This document shows positions 18,487-30,559 of a stretch of DNA of 47,500 nt, piece by piece (the stretch's first letter is position 1; the number at the start of each line of letters is the position of its first letter). The stretch is from the NCBI GenBank assembly GCA_012295275.1, contig CM022678.1:2583781-2631280 (forward strand), in the 5' to 3' direction. Position numbers and translations under genes: made by a program. The notes under the pieces are model-generated. The model was not told the DNA's origin. It was given only the letters and a program-made list of their open reading frames with translations, and made no database searches. This DNA comes from Chrysomallon squamiferum (Eukaryota > Mollusca > Gastropoda > Neomphalida > Peltospiridae).

Positions 18487-19640
18487 ACTGCTACTACTAC
18501 GTCTACTACTACAAGCACCACCATCACCACTACTACTGCTGCTGTTATTACTACTGCTACGTTTTTGTTGTTAAAAAATCAGATTAAAATAAGAACAACA
18601 ATAATAATAATAAAATAGTATTAGTGCTAGTAGAAGTAGTATAATAAATGAATGAAGTAGAACGTAAATAATAATTAATACACACACACACACACAACAC
18701 ACACATCTTCTGAAACTGAGCAAGACCAGAACGAGACTCTAGATGTTGAATAATATAAATAGTGAAGACGAAAACGAGAAAATTTAATCATTTTATTTCC
18801 GAAGCACAACCGAAATGTACCTTCTTCCCCTTCTCATCTTCCTCATTCTCCTATACCCCTTCCTCCACATAGTATTCCCTCCCTCTGCTACGTTTTTCCT
18901 CCTTCCCCGTTCCTTTTTTACGGTTGTTGTTTTTTTATTTCATTTGTTGAATGAGGATGAAGGACCACTTACAGCTTTCGCTACACACTGCAGAATGTAC
19001 ATATGAATATGTATTTTTTAAATGTATATACACGTATGTGTGTATAATTGTATGTCTGTATGTGTGTTTGTACGTATGTATGTATGTTTGTATGTATATG
19101 TGACTGATGTGATGTTATTGCACCTCCTGCTATTCTGCTACCACTGCTGCTTTTGTTGCTGCGAATAGTATTGTGGTAGTTGTGATGGTGGTCGTGGTGA
19201 TGTCGTAACATTAATATAATTACAACATCACCTGTTGTATACGTATTTTTATTTTGTTTGTGGATATATATATATATATATTGTTTATAATTTCATTTAA
19301 AAGAAAGACAATTTTAATAATACCAGATTCAAAAAATATAAAACTGAATAATAAATAAAAATAAATAAAATAAAGTGGAATGAAATAAAATAAAATAAAA
19401 AAAAATTTTTTTAAAAAAAAAAAAAAAAAAAAAGAGGAAAAAGAGTTACATTTCGAATTATTTTTATTTTAGAATTTATACAGTTAGAAACAATCATGTT
19501 TATAATTTAGAATTATTGTTATATATTTACCATTACATCTATTAAAAATAAGTAACTAAATAATAATTCATCAATTAATTCATAAGATGAACAGAAAAGT
19601 TTAATGCCAGTTTCTAAATATTAAAAAAGTAAAAGAGGTA

Positions 19641-19674
<34 letters not shown>

Positions 19675-19800
19675 TTAATTTAAACGACGAAAAATGAAAG
19701 AAGGAAAATAAAACGTCCCTTTTTTCACCAAACTTTACGAAACCTATTCATTCTGCTTTGTTAAAATGTTTTTATGTTGAATGGCATTCCCCCGAAATAA
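17550..19800. other. Intergenic region between FAXC and gene 3
   Basis: Contains (GA)n at 17707-17760, (CA)n at 17846-17868, (TTC)n at 18440-18484, (CA)n at about 18681-18707, TATG runs near 19070 and (ATT)n at 19640-19675. I see no gene. Confidence 0.6.
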
Positions 19801-19819
19801 ATTTATAACAGGAAGTGAC

Positions 19820-19924
19820 GTACGGGTACCTGCTCTGTGTAATATAGTTCGCAAAATTAGGACTGAAATATTTGATTAGTAACATTTAAAGTGGTCATAC
19901 GTATTATCAGCCGTTCTACAAAAT
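19820..19924 (+). promoter_or_regulatory. Probable promoter / non-coding first exon of gene 3
   Basis: A GC-richer stretch with a CRE-like TGACGTAC (about 19816-19823) and a TATA-like taatatag (about 19837) leads to a strong donor, aaat|GTAAGT, at 19925. The next good acceptor is at 20108, just before the signal-peptide ATG. This is consistent with a 5'UTR exon and a 184-bp intron. The 5' end cannot be placed from sequence. Confidence 0.4.
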
Positions 19925-20144
19925 GTAAGTAAATATAATTTTATTTTATAATTGTAATTATATTTTAAAGTAATTGTTCACAGCGCGTATTAATATGCGG
20001 AAGTATATTGACACAGAAGCAATTTGTTCTGAGGCATGAAATAGATGTAAACTTTGATCGTTTAATTTTGGTGAATTATTGTGCCTATTTTTTTGGATTT
20101 ACGTTTAGACAAGGATACCATTCGACAGGAGAGTGTGTCCTGTG

Positions 20145-20228
20145 ATGTTTCGGAGATCTTTCATAATTCTTCTCGCGCTGCTGGCCCTATGCAGTTGCAC
20201 AGAAGCAAAACTAAAGGCAGAGAACGAG
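20145..20228 (+). CDS. Signal-peptide exon of an unidentified secreted or membrane protein (5' end of gene 3)
   Basis: ATG 20145 opens 28 codons that begin MFRRSFIILLALLALCSC and end KAENE. This is a textbook signal peptide: an n-region RR, a hydrophobic core FIILLALLAL, and small residues before a likely cleavage after the TEA tripeptide at about residue 21. The exon ends at a good donor, GAG|GTAGGT, in phase 0. The frame is open back to a plausible acceptor (pyrimidine-rich tract then TTTAG at 20104-20108), so the preceding 20109-20144 would be 5'UTR. The first downstream exon I can support is at 46480, also phase 0. The product family is not recognisable from this fragment. The signal-peptide call is strong; the link to the distant exon is inference. 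Confidence 0.75.
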
Positions 20229-22640
20229 GTAGGTCAATCTTCAGTGTTTGTCGTTTCGGCTCCATTTTATCTCTGTGTACACACACCGTGTCTTTAGATT
20301 ACTGAAGGTAAGTGTCATCTCATACAAACAGCACAGCTTGTTATCATAAATGAACGCAACAACAAAGATGTCTACTACATAGATTTATAATTTTAAGTAA
20401 TCACACTGTTATGGAGACAATAACATCATATTAATTCTTTATCCCTTTCTGTGTTGCTGTTGGATTAAAAAGGCACGTTTGATTCCCCCATTACCGCCTC
20501 AGATGACCAAAATTAGTGTCAAAACATTGTTTTAAAATTCATTAAAAAGAAAACGATGAATTAATTTTGATATAATACGCAAATTAAGTTACTGTAACCA
20601 CTATCATTGATTTATTGTACAAATCAAAGATGTAGTTTCAGTTTGAACGACACTGTGACTGTCACTGTGTCAGAATACCAACAAGTCTAAATCTGAGGAA
20701 TCGTCAAGTTTGCCATTTTTTTTTGTTCTTTTTTTTCTTCTTTTTTCTCATTAAAAATTAAATAATGTTTTAATTTTATTTATTTAACTGGGTTTGTTTG
20801 TTTTATGCTTAGATATCTGTAACACGTAGAACTTAAAGTGGCTTTATTATCTATTATAAAAAAATAAAAAATCATAATCATCGCACTTCAAAAAGCCCAT
20901 TGTTTTATATTTCCGCTTTATGGTTAAAGCAGGACAGAAATTACTTCAGGGATTGTGTGTAGTTGATATGTAATGGATATTTGCTTCTTCCTGTCAATAT
21001 GTGGGAACACTGTATCGTATTTCGCTCTGGTGGATATTTTGTTTTTGTGTGTGAATCAGAGACCAGGTTGTCTGGGTTGACATGTTTAAATGTTACCTTA
21101 ATGTCACCTTATCATGTTTTTTGTCATCTTAACAAAGAACCAAGTTTTGACTATGTCATTCTCAGATAGTAAACAGGAGTCTGTTGACTTACTATATATA
21201 ATTGTAAATAACTATACCTAATAATAATAATCTCAGTATATCTTTAATAGTTCTATCTTCCAAGTTACATTTATTAGGGTTTGGGTTTTATGGACATTAT
21301 TTATTTTTTCTTTGTTTCTTCAGGGGTTCTTTGAAAAAAAACAAAAAAACAACAACATCATTTAATTGATTTTTAATGAACTGTGAACACTTCAATTATT
21401 AATAAATGATTAATAAATGTTTTTGAAAATAAAGAACACATTAAAATTTAAATGATACCGGTTTTATTGAAGTAATTCAAGACAAAATAATTCCCATAAT
21501 ATATTTCAGTAAATAAATAAGAATAATAATAATATCTTGTAGCTTCTTTTTATAATATTTTATTTTCTAGATATCCGTATTTTGAAAGCAAAAAAAAAAT
21601 ATTGAGGAAGAATTGTTGAACCCATAGACTTTTTATTCACACCTTTTAAATTAAATAATAATAAAATTAAAAAATAATAATAATAATAAAGTTATAAATC
21701 TGTCTGACATTTAAAAGGCTATTTGAGTACAAAATAATTCATTTCCAGAACGTTTTAGTTTACAGTTTAATGGATGACATTATTTTACAAAAATATATAA
21801 AAACTAAAAATAAAAAAAATAATTGCTAAAGCTGAGAAAACCTAATGCGTTGTTAAATATATTTAACACAGGTTAAAAACTAATAACATTAATTATTTTT
21901 TTAAATGAGTAAATTATACATGACACTGCATCCACATGCACACACATACTTATGCATGGACACACATATACAGACTCACACCACACAAAAAAAGCAGACT
22001 ACTGAGTTAACAAAAAATCTCCAAGATGAACTTAATGAGTGAGAAAAATCTGGCAGACGTGTTTCTTTGAAGTGAGTGACAGCCATACCCAGGTGTTTCC
22101 TTGTGTACGCAGAAAAACCAAACCTGGTTTTTAACGAGAACTAAAACCCTTCAACTACAGCGTTTTACCAGCTGTCTTCCCCAACCAGACTTGGTTACAG
22201 TTTAAAAAACAGACGTGTGTGTTGTGTTTTTTAGATGTGTCCATCCTACATGTGTACATTCGTGTGTTATGTGTGTGTTTTATTTCTGAACATTTGTGTA
22301 CTGGTGTATGTGTAGTTAATGTTTGTTCTTTTGTTTTATGTTAAAAAATGAATTTGGTTCATAAAATCATCATAATCAATTATATATAGGCCTGTATGTG
22401 TCTGTGTATGATTTAGTTTTTTTTAATTGTTGATTTATCATTAACTTGTAGGTGTTTGGTGTATTTTTTCAAGCAGTAATTTAGAAATATCTTTAAAATT
22501 TTACTTTGTTTTTATATCTTTTTCATCGTATTTACTTTCTTATTTACTTTTTTATCTACCTTCATTTTAAATGATATAATTTATTATTTTTCAGTTAGCA
22601 TTAAATATTTTTTATAATTAACATTCGTGAGCTCAGCGTA
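20229..22640. other. Intron segment with little structure
   Basis: AT-rich with few long repeats. Positions 22040-22230 are a little GC-richer. I see no exon. Confidence 0.45.
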
Positions 22641-22647
22641 TAGACAC

Positions 22648-22679
<32 letters not shown>
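22648..22679. repeat. (CA)n microsatellite
   Basis: A pure CA run. Confidence 0.94.
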
Positions 22680-22682
<3 letters not shown>

Positions 22683-23220
22683 GCATACCCATATAAACAT
22701 ATGTTGAATGTTCAGTTTGGTTTGTCATAATAGGAAGTTCAAAAAAAAGAGAAAAAAATAAGAACGTAAAGTTAAATAGTATATTTAGACAAAAATATGG
22801 TGGCATCTAGTACATAAGCTCAGTTGTTTTGAAAATATTTGTAAAATGATAGACAGATCCAAATAATTATTGTCAAAACAGTGAAATGTTTTTAAGTAAA
22901 GAACATTTAGAATATGACCAGCATCAAGGGTGCTTTTTATGATTCATTTGCCTGTTTTTTTATGAAGAAAACATGTCGACATCTGTGTATCTGTATATAT
23001 CCACATGAAGATAAAACCATTTTTAGAAATAATTTTTATCTGTTAAAAGCTATTCTAACAAGAATTTTAAAAACATTTCATCTTTTTTTTACAAAGGTAG
23101 CCACATTTTAAAATAAATTTTAATTATTATTTAAATAATATTAATCTTTATTATTTTTTTTATTTTTTTTATTATTTTTTTTTTTTAAGCTCATTTTTAT
23201 TTTTCTTACGATTGTTTTTT

Positions 23221-23520
23221 TTACATTCTTACAAAGTTAATGCCATTTCCAAAAATACTCTTATAATCTAAATTAGCCCAAAACTGTTTTAAAACGAACA
23301 GAGTCTTCTTGTTGTTACGTCTAAAACAACCATTGAGAACTATCATCTGCTTGACGTCAGGGGTGATCGCTGGAGACGGAGTATCAGGAAGAGACAGTTT
23401 AAAATTCCACACACTTAACATCTTATGATAGCGCAGATGAACACTTTTCATTGTTGCCTGTCTCCCATTTAACAACATGCTATTGTGAGAATTTATTCCG
23501 TTTTAGATCATGGCACACAT
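23221..23520. other. Moderately complex island with CRE palindrome
   Basis: Contains the full palindrome TGACGTCA at 23352-23359. The minus strand has an 85-codon open frame (23478-23221) of mixed composition that I do not recognise. It could be a regulatory island or a decayed gene. Confidence 0.3.
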
Positions 23521-23939
23521 ACACCGTGACTGCGAGAATGTTAACTTTCTCATACTCCTGTTCAAACTGGATGAGTAATTGTACTATTTAAGTGTCAGGA
23601 AATGAAAATAATTCCGCATTGAAGTAGAATGCTTGTTCAAACTCACGCAGCGATATGTCGGAAATAATGCAGTACTCAAAAGAGTTCATATTATGTCATT
23701 TCTTATTGCTCTGCGATATTAAAATAGTGCATTTGGAGGTATTACTGATTCTTTGCTAATGAGATATGATTATACTGTTTTTATAAAAAAAAATAATTCG
23801 TTGGTTGCACGTTAAAATGATTCAGTGACGAATTTAGATTTATAATAATTTAGAGTTGAATAATCTGATCAATATTACTGATTCTTCTGTTAAATAATTA
23901 CCATATTTAGATAACAGTTGTATTAATGACACATTCATT

Positions 23940-24460
23940 ATTTGTGCAGGTATTTCATAATGAATAGACACATGAAGAATTTTAAATTAAAAGCATCATA
24001 GATATTACTTAAACAAATTTAAAAACAATTATTTAATTCATATGAAATTCTGTTGATATGACTGTTTTGTCAGCTGTTAATTATACTTGTGGTTCATAAT
24101 GAACATGCACAAGAAAAATTTTAAGATTAAAAATAAATTAGAGTTAATACAAGAAATTTTTTAGAACAATTATTATTCATTTTAATATGAAATTCTTTTA
24201 AAGTCACAACTTCATGAATTATTATTAATATATGCATTTTATAATAAACACATTAAAGCAAAATTTAAAATTAAAAACATTACAGTTAATTCTAAGAAAA
24301 TTACAATTATTATTCAATTATTAATAATAAGCATTTTATATTACAAACATACATCTAGTAATACTGCTATTGAATCTGTAATACGTATTTTAGTAAATTG
24401 TTACTCATTCTCTTACATAACAAACTTGATGAAGAATATTAAAAATATACATATAATAAT
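23940..24460. repeat. Degenerate tandem array, period about 140-170 bp
   Basis: Copies begin near 23955, 24094, 24238 and 24412, each with a TTCATAATGAACA-like motif, then AAGAATTTTAAATTAAAAACAT-like sequence (first 20 bases only conserved in part). Confidence 0.6.
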
Positions 24461-24920
24461 ACTACTATTAACACTGGAAAACACTTTTTAATAAATTATT
24501 TATTTATTTACACAAAAAGACTGATAAAAAAAAAAAAATTCATATTAAAAATGTGGAATAATACCCATGGCAATTAATCGAACTTGAATTTTAATAAATT
24601 ATTATAACTTTTAACACCTCACTATAAATTAATTCAGTAAAAAAAAAAAATCTGAAAAGATACCTCCATAATTCTCACAACCAGTCTGTTTCACCCGATT
24701 TGCACATGAAAAAGAAAGTAACAATGGATTTATACCAGAATGGTATTGATTACCTGAACAAAAGTAATTAACATCACCTGGACAAAGAATTGTATGAATA
24801 ACAACTAATTGTATGACACTCAAAATTCCCAGAACTCGTATAAAAATTATTTTTACTTTTATTTTTCCACTGCTAATACTAGAACCACAATATGTCTTTC
24901 TTTTTTGATTTTTTTCATCA

Positions 24921-25500
24921 TAGGCTACTGTATGTCAAATATTTGTTTAACAGTACCATTAATAACAGGCTGGTAAAGTATTTATTTTAGGCTGCTGTAT
25001 GTCAAATATTTGTTTAACAGTACCATTAATAACAGGCTGGTAAAGTATTTATCTTAGGCTGTCGTTTGTCAAATATTTGTTTAACAGTACTGCTAGAATA
25101 TAGTTTATAAATTTCTGTCACTGGCTACTGATTTTGATTAATACTGTTATTTTGGCTGATAAAGTATTGATATCTTAGGCTGTTCTATGGCATAAATTTG
25201 TTTAACCATTTTAATCTTAGGTTAACAGTTGAAAAACATTTCTTTAAAAGATAGCCACTGTTTTCTTTGCTTGTTGGATATGTTGTATATCTATATCATT
25301 AAATCAGAAAATCTTGGTTTATACAAACATGAACCAATATAAACAGAGCAAAATATATTCTTCTTTGACGTTTCTAAAATGGATAATTTTCTGTCTTAGG
25401 CTGTTCAGTGGTAAATATTTGTTTAACAGTACCATTAAACCAGCATGCTGGTTATTTTTCTGTTTTAAGTTATTCATTGGCAAACTTTTAATACAGATAT
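24921..25500. repeat. 67-bp tandem repeat array, decaying to the right
   Basis: TAGGCTGCTGTATGTCAAAT then ATTTGTTTAACAGTACCATT begins at 24921, 24988 and 25055, exactly 67 bp apart. Diverged copies follow at 25176 and 25397 and partial ones near 25216 and 25464. Confidence 0.88.
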
Positions 25501-26175
25501 ATTTTTACAGGGGGCGGGTGGGGAAAAAAAATCTGACCCAAATACTCAAAATATATTAGCTGTACTGTCTAATTACCACAATATTCACCTTGTTCTTTCT
25601 TTGCCAGAAATATCAGTCTAACATGCAATAAAGAAATACGTCATTTGAATCGGATTCATCATAGACGTGCTTGAACAAACTGCCTGTATGTTACACACCA
25701 GTCTTTTGTCTTTTACAAAAAAACCTGTCAGTTTTGTCTGATAATATGCATCAGATAGCATTAACAGCATTACAGACACCCAACTACGTAACATTCAATG
25801 AGCACAGCTATCAGTAATCCTAATTTTTTTATCTCTTGTCGGAAATGTTTATTTTATTTCTACTGAAACGTTGTTTCGGAAAATCAAAGTCATCTCCACT
25901 GCTCTGTGGCACCCTTAAAGTTTTGTTTTAAAAGTACAGTAGTGACCCCCCTGACAACCCCACCATTCCATTCCCCCTCTCCTGAAGTCACAGATGAAAT
26001 ATGTGTTTGTATGGGCAGATACCCAAGGAGTTAAGACATATTCAAAATGTATAGATCTTTGAACTAAGCATGGCACTAAGCCAAGATAGCGGGAATATGT
26101 AACAAGCAAACTGCCAATCTCACCAAACATGTCAGATCTGATACCATTCTGCTGTGTAGTCAGGTGCTTCTTCTG

Positions 26176-26365
26176 TTAACTAAATTGAAATAAGAAACTT
26201 ATATATATATATATATACATACATACAACATACCCACATGCATACATGTAAATAAAAGCATACAGATACACACGTATATGCATACATATACATACATACA
26301 CAAACATGACGTATGTACAATGTATATAAACATACACACACACACAGAGAACCATACAAATATAA

Positions 26366-26411
<46 letters not shown>

Positions 26412-26420
26412 AAATACAAA
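26176..26420. repeat. (AT)n/(CATA)n array
   Basis: AT runs (26199-26216, about 26371-26407) separated by CATA/CACA units. Tyr/Val/His-rich frames are artefacts. Confidence 0.9.
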
Positions 26421-26534
26421 AATACTCACATGTATGTACACAATACACCCACTGCAAGTACATAATATGTATTTACTATTTATGCATATTGGGTACATAA
26501 ATATATTGAGAAATGTATATATGTCTGTGAGTAT

Positions 26535-26537
<3 letters not shown>

Positions 26538-26569
<32 letters not shown>

Positions 26570-26631
26570 TAAATCAGATAATCTGTTCTAATGTGTGTGT
26601 GTGTGTGTGTGCTGTTAAATCAGATAATCTG

Positions 26632-26667
<36 letters not shown>

Positions 26668-26745
26668 AAATCAGATAATCTGTTCTAATGTGTGTGTGTG
26701 TGTTTGTTGTGTGCTGTTAATCAGAAAATCTCTGCTAATTTAAAA
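26538..26745. repeat. Compound array: (GT)n alternating with a palindromic 28-bp unit
   Basis: GCTGTTAAATCAGATAATCT then GTTCTAAT appears four times (about 26565, 26611, 26664 and 26713), each separated by a GT run. The unit contains the palindrome CAGATAATCTG. Confidence 0.9.
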
Positions 26746-27015
26746 CGGAGAAGCTGAGTCATACAGAGCATTAATTATCAATATACTGAACATAAACCAG
26801 TGCATTCAGTTTACTCGGCTTCATCTTTGATGTTCTGTGCTGAAATGTTTAGGTGAGCCGCTAGAGGCTATTTCTGTAACCGGAAATTAACAGCTTTTTA
26901 TAGAGTTACGATTATCTCTTTTTGCTTTAATGTTTGACACTCTGATCTTGTTAATGTCTTATGTTATTATAATAGTATGTGAAATACAGATGATATAAAC
27001 AGTATATTTAAACAG

Positions 27016-27068
<53 letters not shown>
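27016..27068. repeat. (CA)n microsatellite
   Basis: CA run of about 53 bp, followed by AT and CATA units to about 27255. Confidence 0.95.
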
Positions 27069-27069
<1 letters not shown>

Positions 27070-27464
27070 CACAAGTATATAAAGTAATATATTCATATAT
27101 ATATATATATATATACATACATACATACACACACATACATACAGCTGAAATAGACTGTCACAGATATACCTATATATAGAGATACACATACATGTACACA
27201 CACACACACATATATACAAAAACACACACACACACACATATATACAAAAAAAAACACACACACAAAGATAAAGGTATTACACAATCAAATTCAACAAAGT
27301 GTAATAATCTTTATTTTCTTCTGTCATTCACTCACCACTTCATAGAATATAAACAAAGAATTTAATTCCCATGTATGTTTATAAACATTAAACTTTATAC
27401 CTCTAGATCATTTACTAATCATTTCATGTTCACAAATGTTGATGATTATCGAATTTGTAAACTG

Positions 27465-27570
27465 AACTTGGAGAATCAGAATTATCTATCAACTCCTTTG
27501 AGATTTGAACCTACGTGCTCAGCTTTCAAATTGAGAAAATGCTGAACTGTAAATAGTTTACTAATGTGAG
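27465..27570 (-). mobile_element. tRNA-derived SINE-like fragment
   Basis: On the reverse strand, a good RNA polymerase III B-box, AGGTTCAAATCTC (27512-27500), is preceded by AAAGCTGAGCACGT. A CAGTTCAGCA A-box-like motif lies about 45 bp upstream. This order and spacing match a tRNA head. No tail was identified. Confidence 0.45.
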
Positions 27571-27639
27571 GGTTATTTACTTAATCTATTCAGGCATTTT
27601 CACTTTAAAAGTGTGTCACAGTTATTTATTTATTCCGAT

Positions 27640-28060
27640 TAACGTTTAATTTTTTCATTTGCATTCAGTTTACATGCATTTCATATTCATTTATTCATTT
27701 ACTCCATTGAATTATTTCGTTTATTATTTATGCTTTTATTTTAAAAGTATTTCCTATTCATTTGTTCAAATTAAATATATTTCATATTCATTTATTCAAA
27801 ATTAAATATATTTCATATTCATTTATTCAAAATAAATTTTTTTTTTATCATTTGCTTTCATTAAAAATGTTTTGTATTCATTTATTCATTTACACAATTG
27901 AAATGTTTCATTCAGCATTTGCTTTCATATTCAATTTATTCTTTTTTTTTTTATCCATTTGTTTTTATGCACATCCATAATTTTATTCATTTACAAAAAT
28001 ATCACTCAAAAGTATTTATTCATTCAGTTTCACCTAAGAAATATTCATTTTATTCGTTTA
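27640..28060. repeat. TTCATTTATTC-based degenerate repeats
   Basis: ATTCATTTATTCAAAATTAA then ATATATTTCATATTC is near-perfectly repeated at 27755-27840, with looser TTCATTTATTCATTTAC copies on both sides. Confidence 0.75.
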
Positions 28061-28329
28061 CGTGGCCGAGTTTTCAAACTTCACTTCACGGTGTTACAGG
28101 GTGTTGAGTTAGGCTAGCTGATGGTGTGATCTGATGTAAGTGCAGCAGCCCCAGGGAAAAAGATGACCATAAAAATGTGATAGATTTTATTATCACAGTT
28201 GTAATTATTTCTAGAGTGGGGAAAATTCAGTAATAAAATTTATTGATGATCCAGAAATACACAAGTGATCTTCGTAATAGAATTTTTTAATTTGTTTTTA
28301 TTTTTATTTATTTTTTTCATGTTTTTATT

Positions 28330-28385
28330 AGATAAAATAAAATAAAATAAAATAAAATAAAATAAAATAAAATAAAATAAAATAT
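28330..28385. repeat. (AAAAT)n array
   Basis: About 11 AAAAT units. Confidence 0.94.
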
Positions 28386-28474
28386 AAACAACAAAAAAAA
28401 CCCCCAAAAACTAAAAGAACAACAACACAATAAATAAATTAAAAAATATAAAAATTTCAAGAAATAAAAATGTT

Positions 28475-28560
28475 GTTGGTAATAGGATTTGATCCTAGTT
28501 CTGTTCAGACAAGAGCAGTATGTTTAGATTGTTTCCTCACCTTGATAAAATAGACATGTT
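28475..28560 (-). mobile_element. Possible tRNA-like SINE remnant
   Basis: The reverse strand reads AGGATCAAATCCT (28496-28484), a B-box match (GWTCRANNC), after an anticodon-arm-like CTGCTCTTGTCTGAACAG. It is weak on its own. Confidence 0.25.
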
Positions 28561-29149
28561 TTTAATACTTTTTTGGCTTAGTTACATAAAAAGTCTCAAT
28601 TAATTTACGTTTAGTTTCTTTCCTTATCTCACTAACATAAGGATGGCGTTAATACTTTTTGGCAATAATTTAATACGTCTGTTGTGTAATTTGTTATCAT
28701 GTTTTTTGTTATTTCAGTTTGTGTATATGTATCTTTGATAATTGTGTCCTTGAAGGCCGTATCAGTAAACATGTTATAAAAGTATCTGTTGCCACAGTAA
28801 CAAGGTCATATTTATAAACAGTCATATATATATCTTCCAGTATTCATGGAGAATTATCTTTTATAAAGATTCCTGATAGCAGCTAAGATTTAATACTTGT
28901 AAAAAAAAAAGAAAAACAAAAAAAATGAATAAAAATACTGATAGCAAATTGTGGGGTATTTTTTAGAATTAAGTAATGTGATTTCTGAAAGTTGTGTACA
29001 GGTTCGTGACATACAAATGTTGTGTTGCTTGAATACTTTGATATGCAACGGCAATATTCACTGTTATGTCTGCAGGGGTCAGAATTATTATAATTGAGTC
29101 TGATAATCCTGTACATTTCTGTATCCCAGCTAATCACTGATTTCTTTAT

Positions 29150-29610
29150 GTCCAGCGGTCGTATTTAGTGTTACATGATCAAGATGACCAGTATATATAT
29201 ATATATATATCCACTGACATCTGACACTGAAAGTGGTCATTTGTGTTACGTTTTTCTGTCCAGTGGTCAGATCCATTTGTTACGTGAATGAAAAAAATCT
29301 ACTGTCATTTTTATGATGATCCATTTTCATAATTACCTAATGATCCATTTTTACAATTCCTATGATCCACTTTCATAATTATCAGTGATGATCCATTTTT
29401 ATAATTATCTATAATGATCCATTATTATAAATATCCAAATTATAATGATCCACTTTCATAATTATCAGTGATGATCCATTTTCATAATTATCTCATTATG
29501 ATCCATTCCCATTTCTCTATAATGATCCATTTTCATAATTATCTACGGTTCATTTTCATAATTGTCTGTGATCAATCTCATTGATATCTGTAATGATTCA
29601 TTTTGATATG
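29150..29610. repeat. Degenerate minisatellite (GATCCATTTTCATAATTATC)
   Basis: From about 29315 there are roughly ten copies of ATGATCCATTTTCATAATTA, 22-40 bp apart. From 29150-29285 there are two looser copies of a TGTCCAGYGGTC…TGTTAC unit. Confidence 0.85.
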
Positions 29611-29699
29611 TATCTCTTTGATGGTGATATCACGTATATATCTGAGGTACAGATATATCTTGAAAGGTCCACAGTGATATATATATCTGATTAACCCAA

Positions 29700-29910
29700 G
29701 TTACATTGTTACGTCTTTTCCTGTCACAGGGTCAGAGGTCAGCTAGGTCAGGCCTGTAGGAATGCACGCACACAGATAAAAGCAGTCTCGTGTACAAGGC
29801 TGTCTTTGTGTCGCAGAGACGAAATCTTTCTCAGCTGACTTGAGTAATACTAAGAAATTACTTCGCAGTCCGTTCTGAATCAGTGAACCAATCATTCCGG
29901 TGAATGGACT
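29700..29910. promoter_or_regulatory. GC-richer intronic island, candidate enhancer
   Basis: Complex sequence stands out against AT-rich flanks and holds the DR1/DR3 cluster and a CCAAT (about 29889). No exon was recognised. Confidence 0.35.
29729..29750 (+). promoter_or_regulatory. Triple nuclear-receptor-type half-site (DR1 plus DR3)
   Basis: GGGTCA (29729-29734), one base, AGGTCA (29736-29741), three bases, AGGTCA (29745-29750). It lies in a GC-richer island (29700-29910) inside the long intron. Confidence 0.45.
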
Positions 29911-30559
29911 TTTTAAATTCGCTTAAATTTTTTTTTTTTTTTTTTTTTTTGATCGAGGGTTCTTCTTCTTCTTCTTCTTCTTCTTTTTTCTAGTTTTTTT
30001 TTTTTTTTTTTTTTTAATGTTATTATTTAGAGTTTACAGTGTTTTTTTATAATGTTGGTTGGTGTCAAGTTTTGTTGAGGATTTTTTTTTTTTTCACTTT
30101 TTTTTTTTTTTTTAAAATGTTTTCGTTGTTTTAGTAGTTTCTGGTTTCAGTTTTATGTGAAGCAGATACAGTTTGGGAAGGGATTGGCCTTCATTTAGTT
30201 TAAATGTGAAGCAGATTTTCTTTTCTTTATTTTTTCTTTTTTTTTGATATTTTTTTTTATCGCAGTGAAATCTTTTGTAACTTGATGGTTGGGGTTAAGC
30301 TATTTTCATTAAATTTTGAATTGAAAAACAACAGGAACTAAACAAAGAAAAAAACACCAACAAAAAAACGTTTTATTTATTTAATTATTAATTGAAAAAG
30401 ATATTTTGTTTCTGTTTTGAAATACTTTCAAATATACATGTGTTTATTTAGCTGCAAGTCAGAAAATTGAAGTTCAAAATTCGGTTTTCTAAAATAGAAA
30501 TAAATAAAAAAGAACGAAAAGAATGAAGAACTACTTTAAATATAAGATAATATTACTAA

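Noticed and set aside
25915-26130. 71-codon reverse open frame
   Set aside because: No recognisable motif, no splice or start context, and a length expected by chance.
26538-26745. CRISPR-like alternation of repeat and spacer
   Set aside because: The spacers are all (GT)n microsatellite and the context is an animal intron; this is a compound minisatellite.
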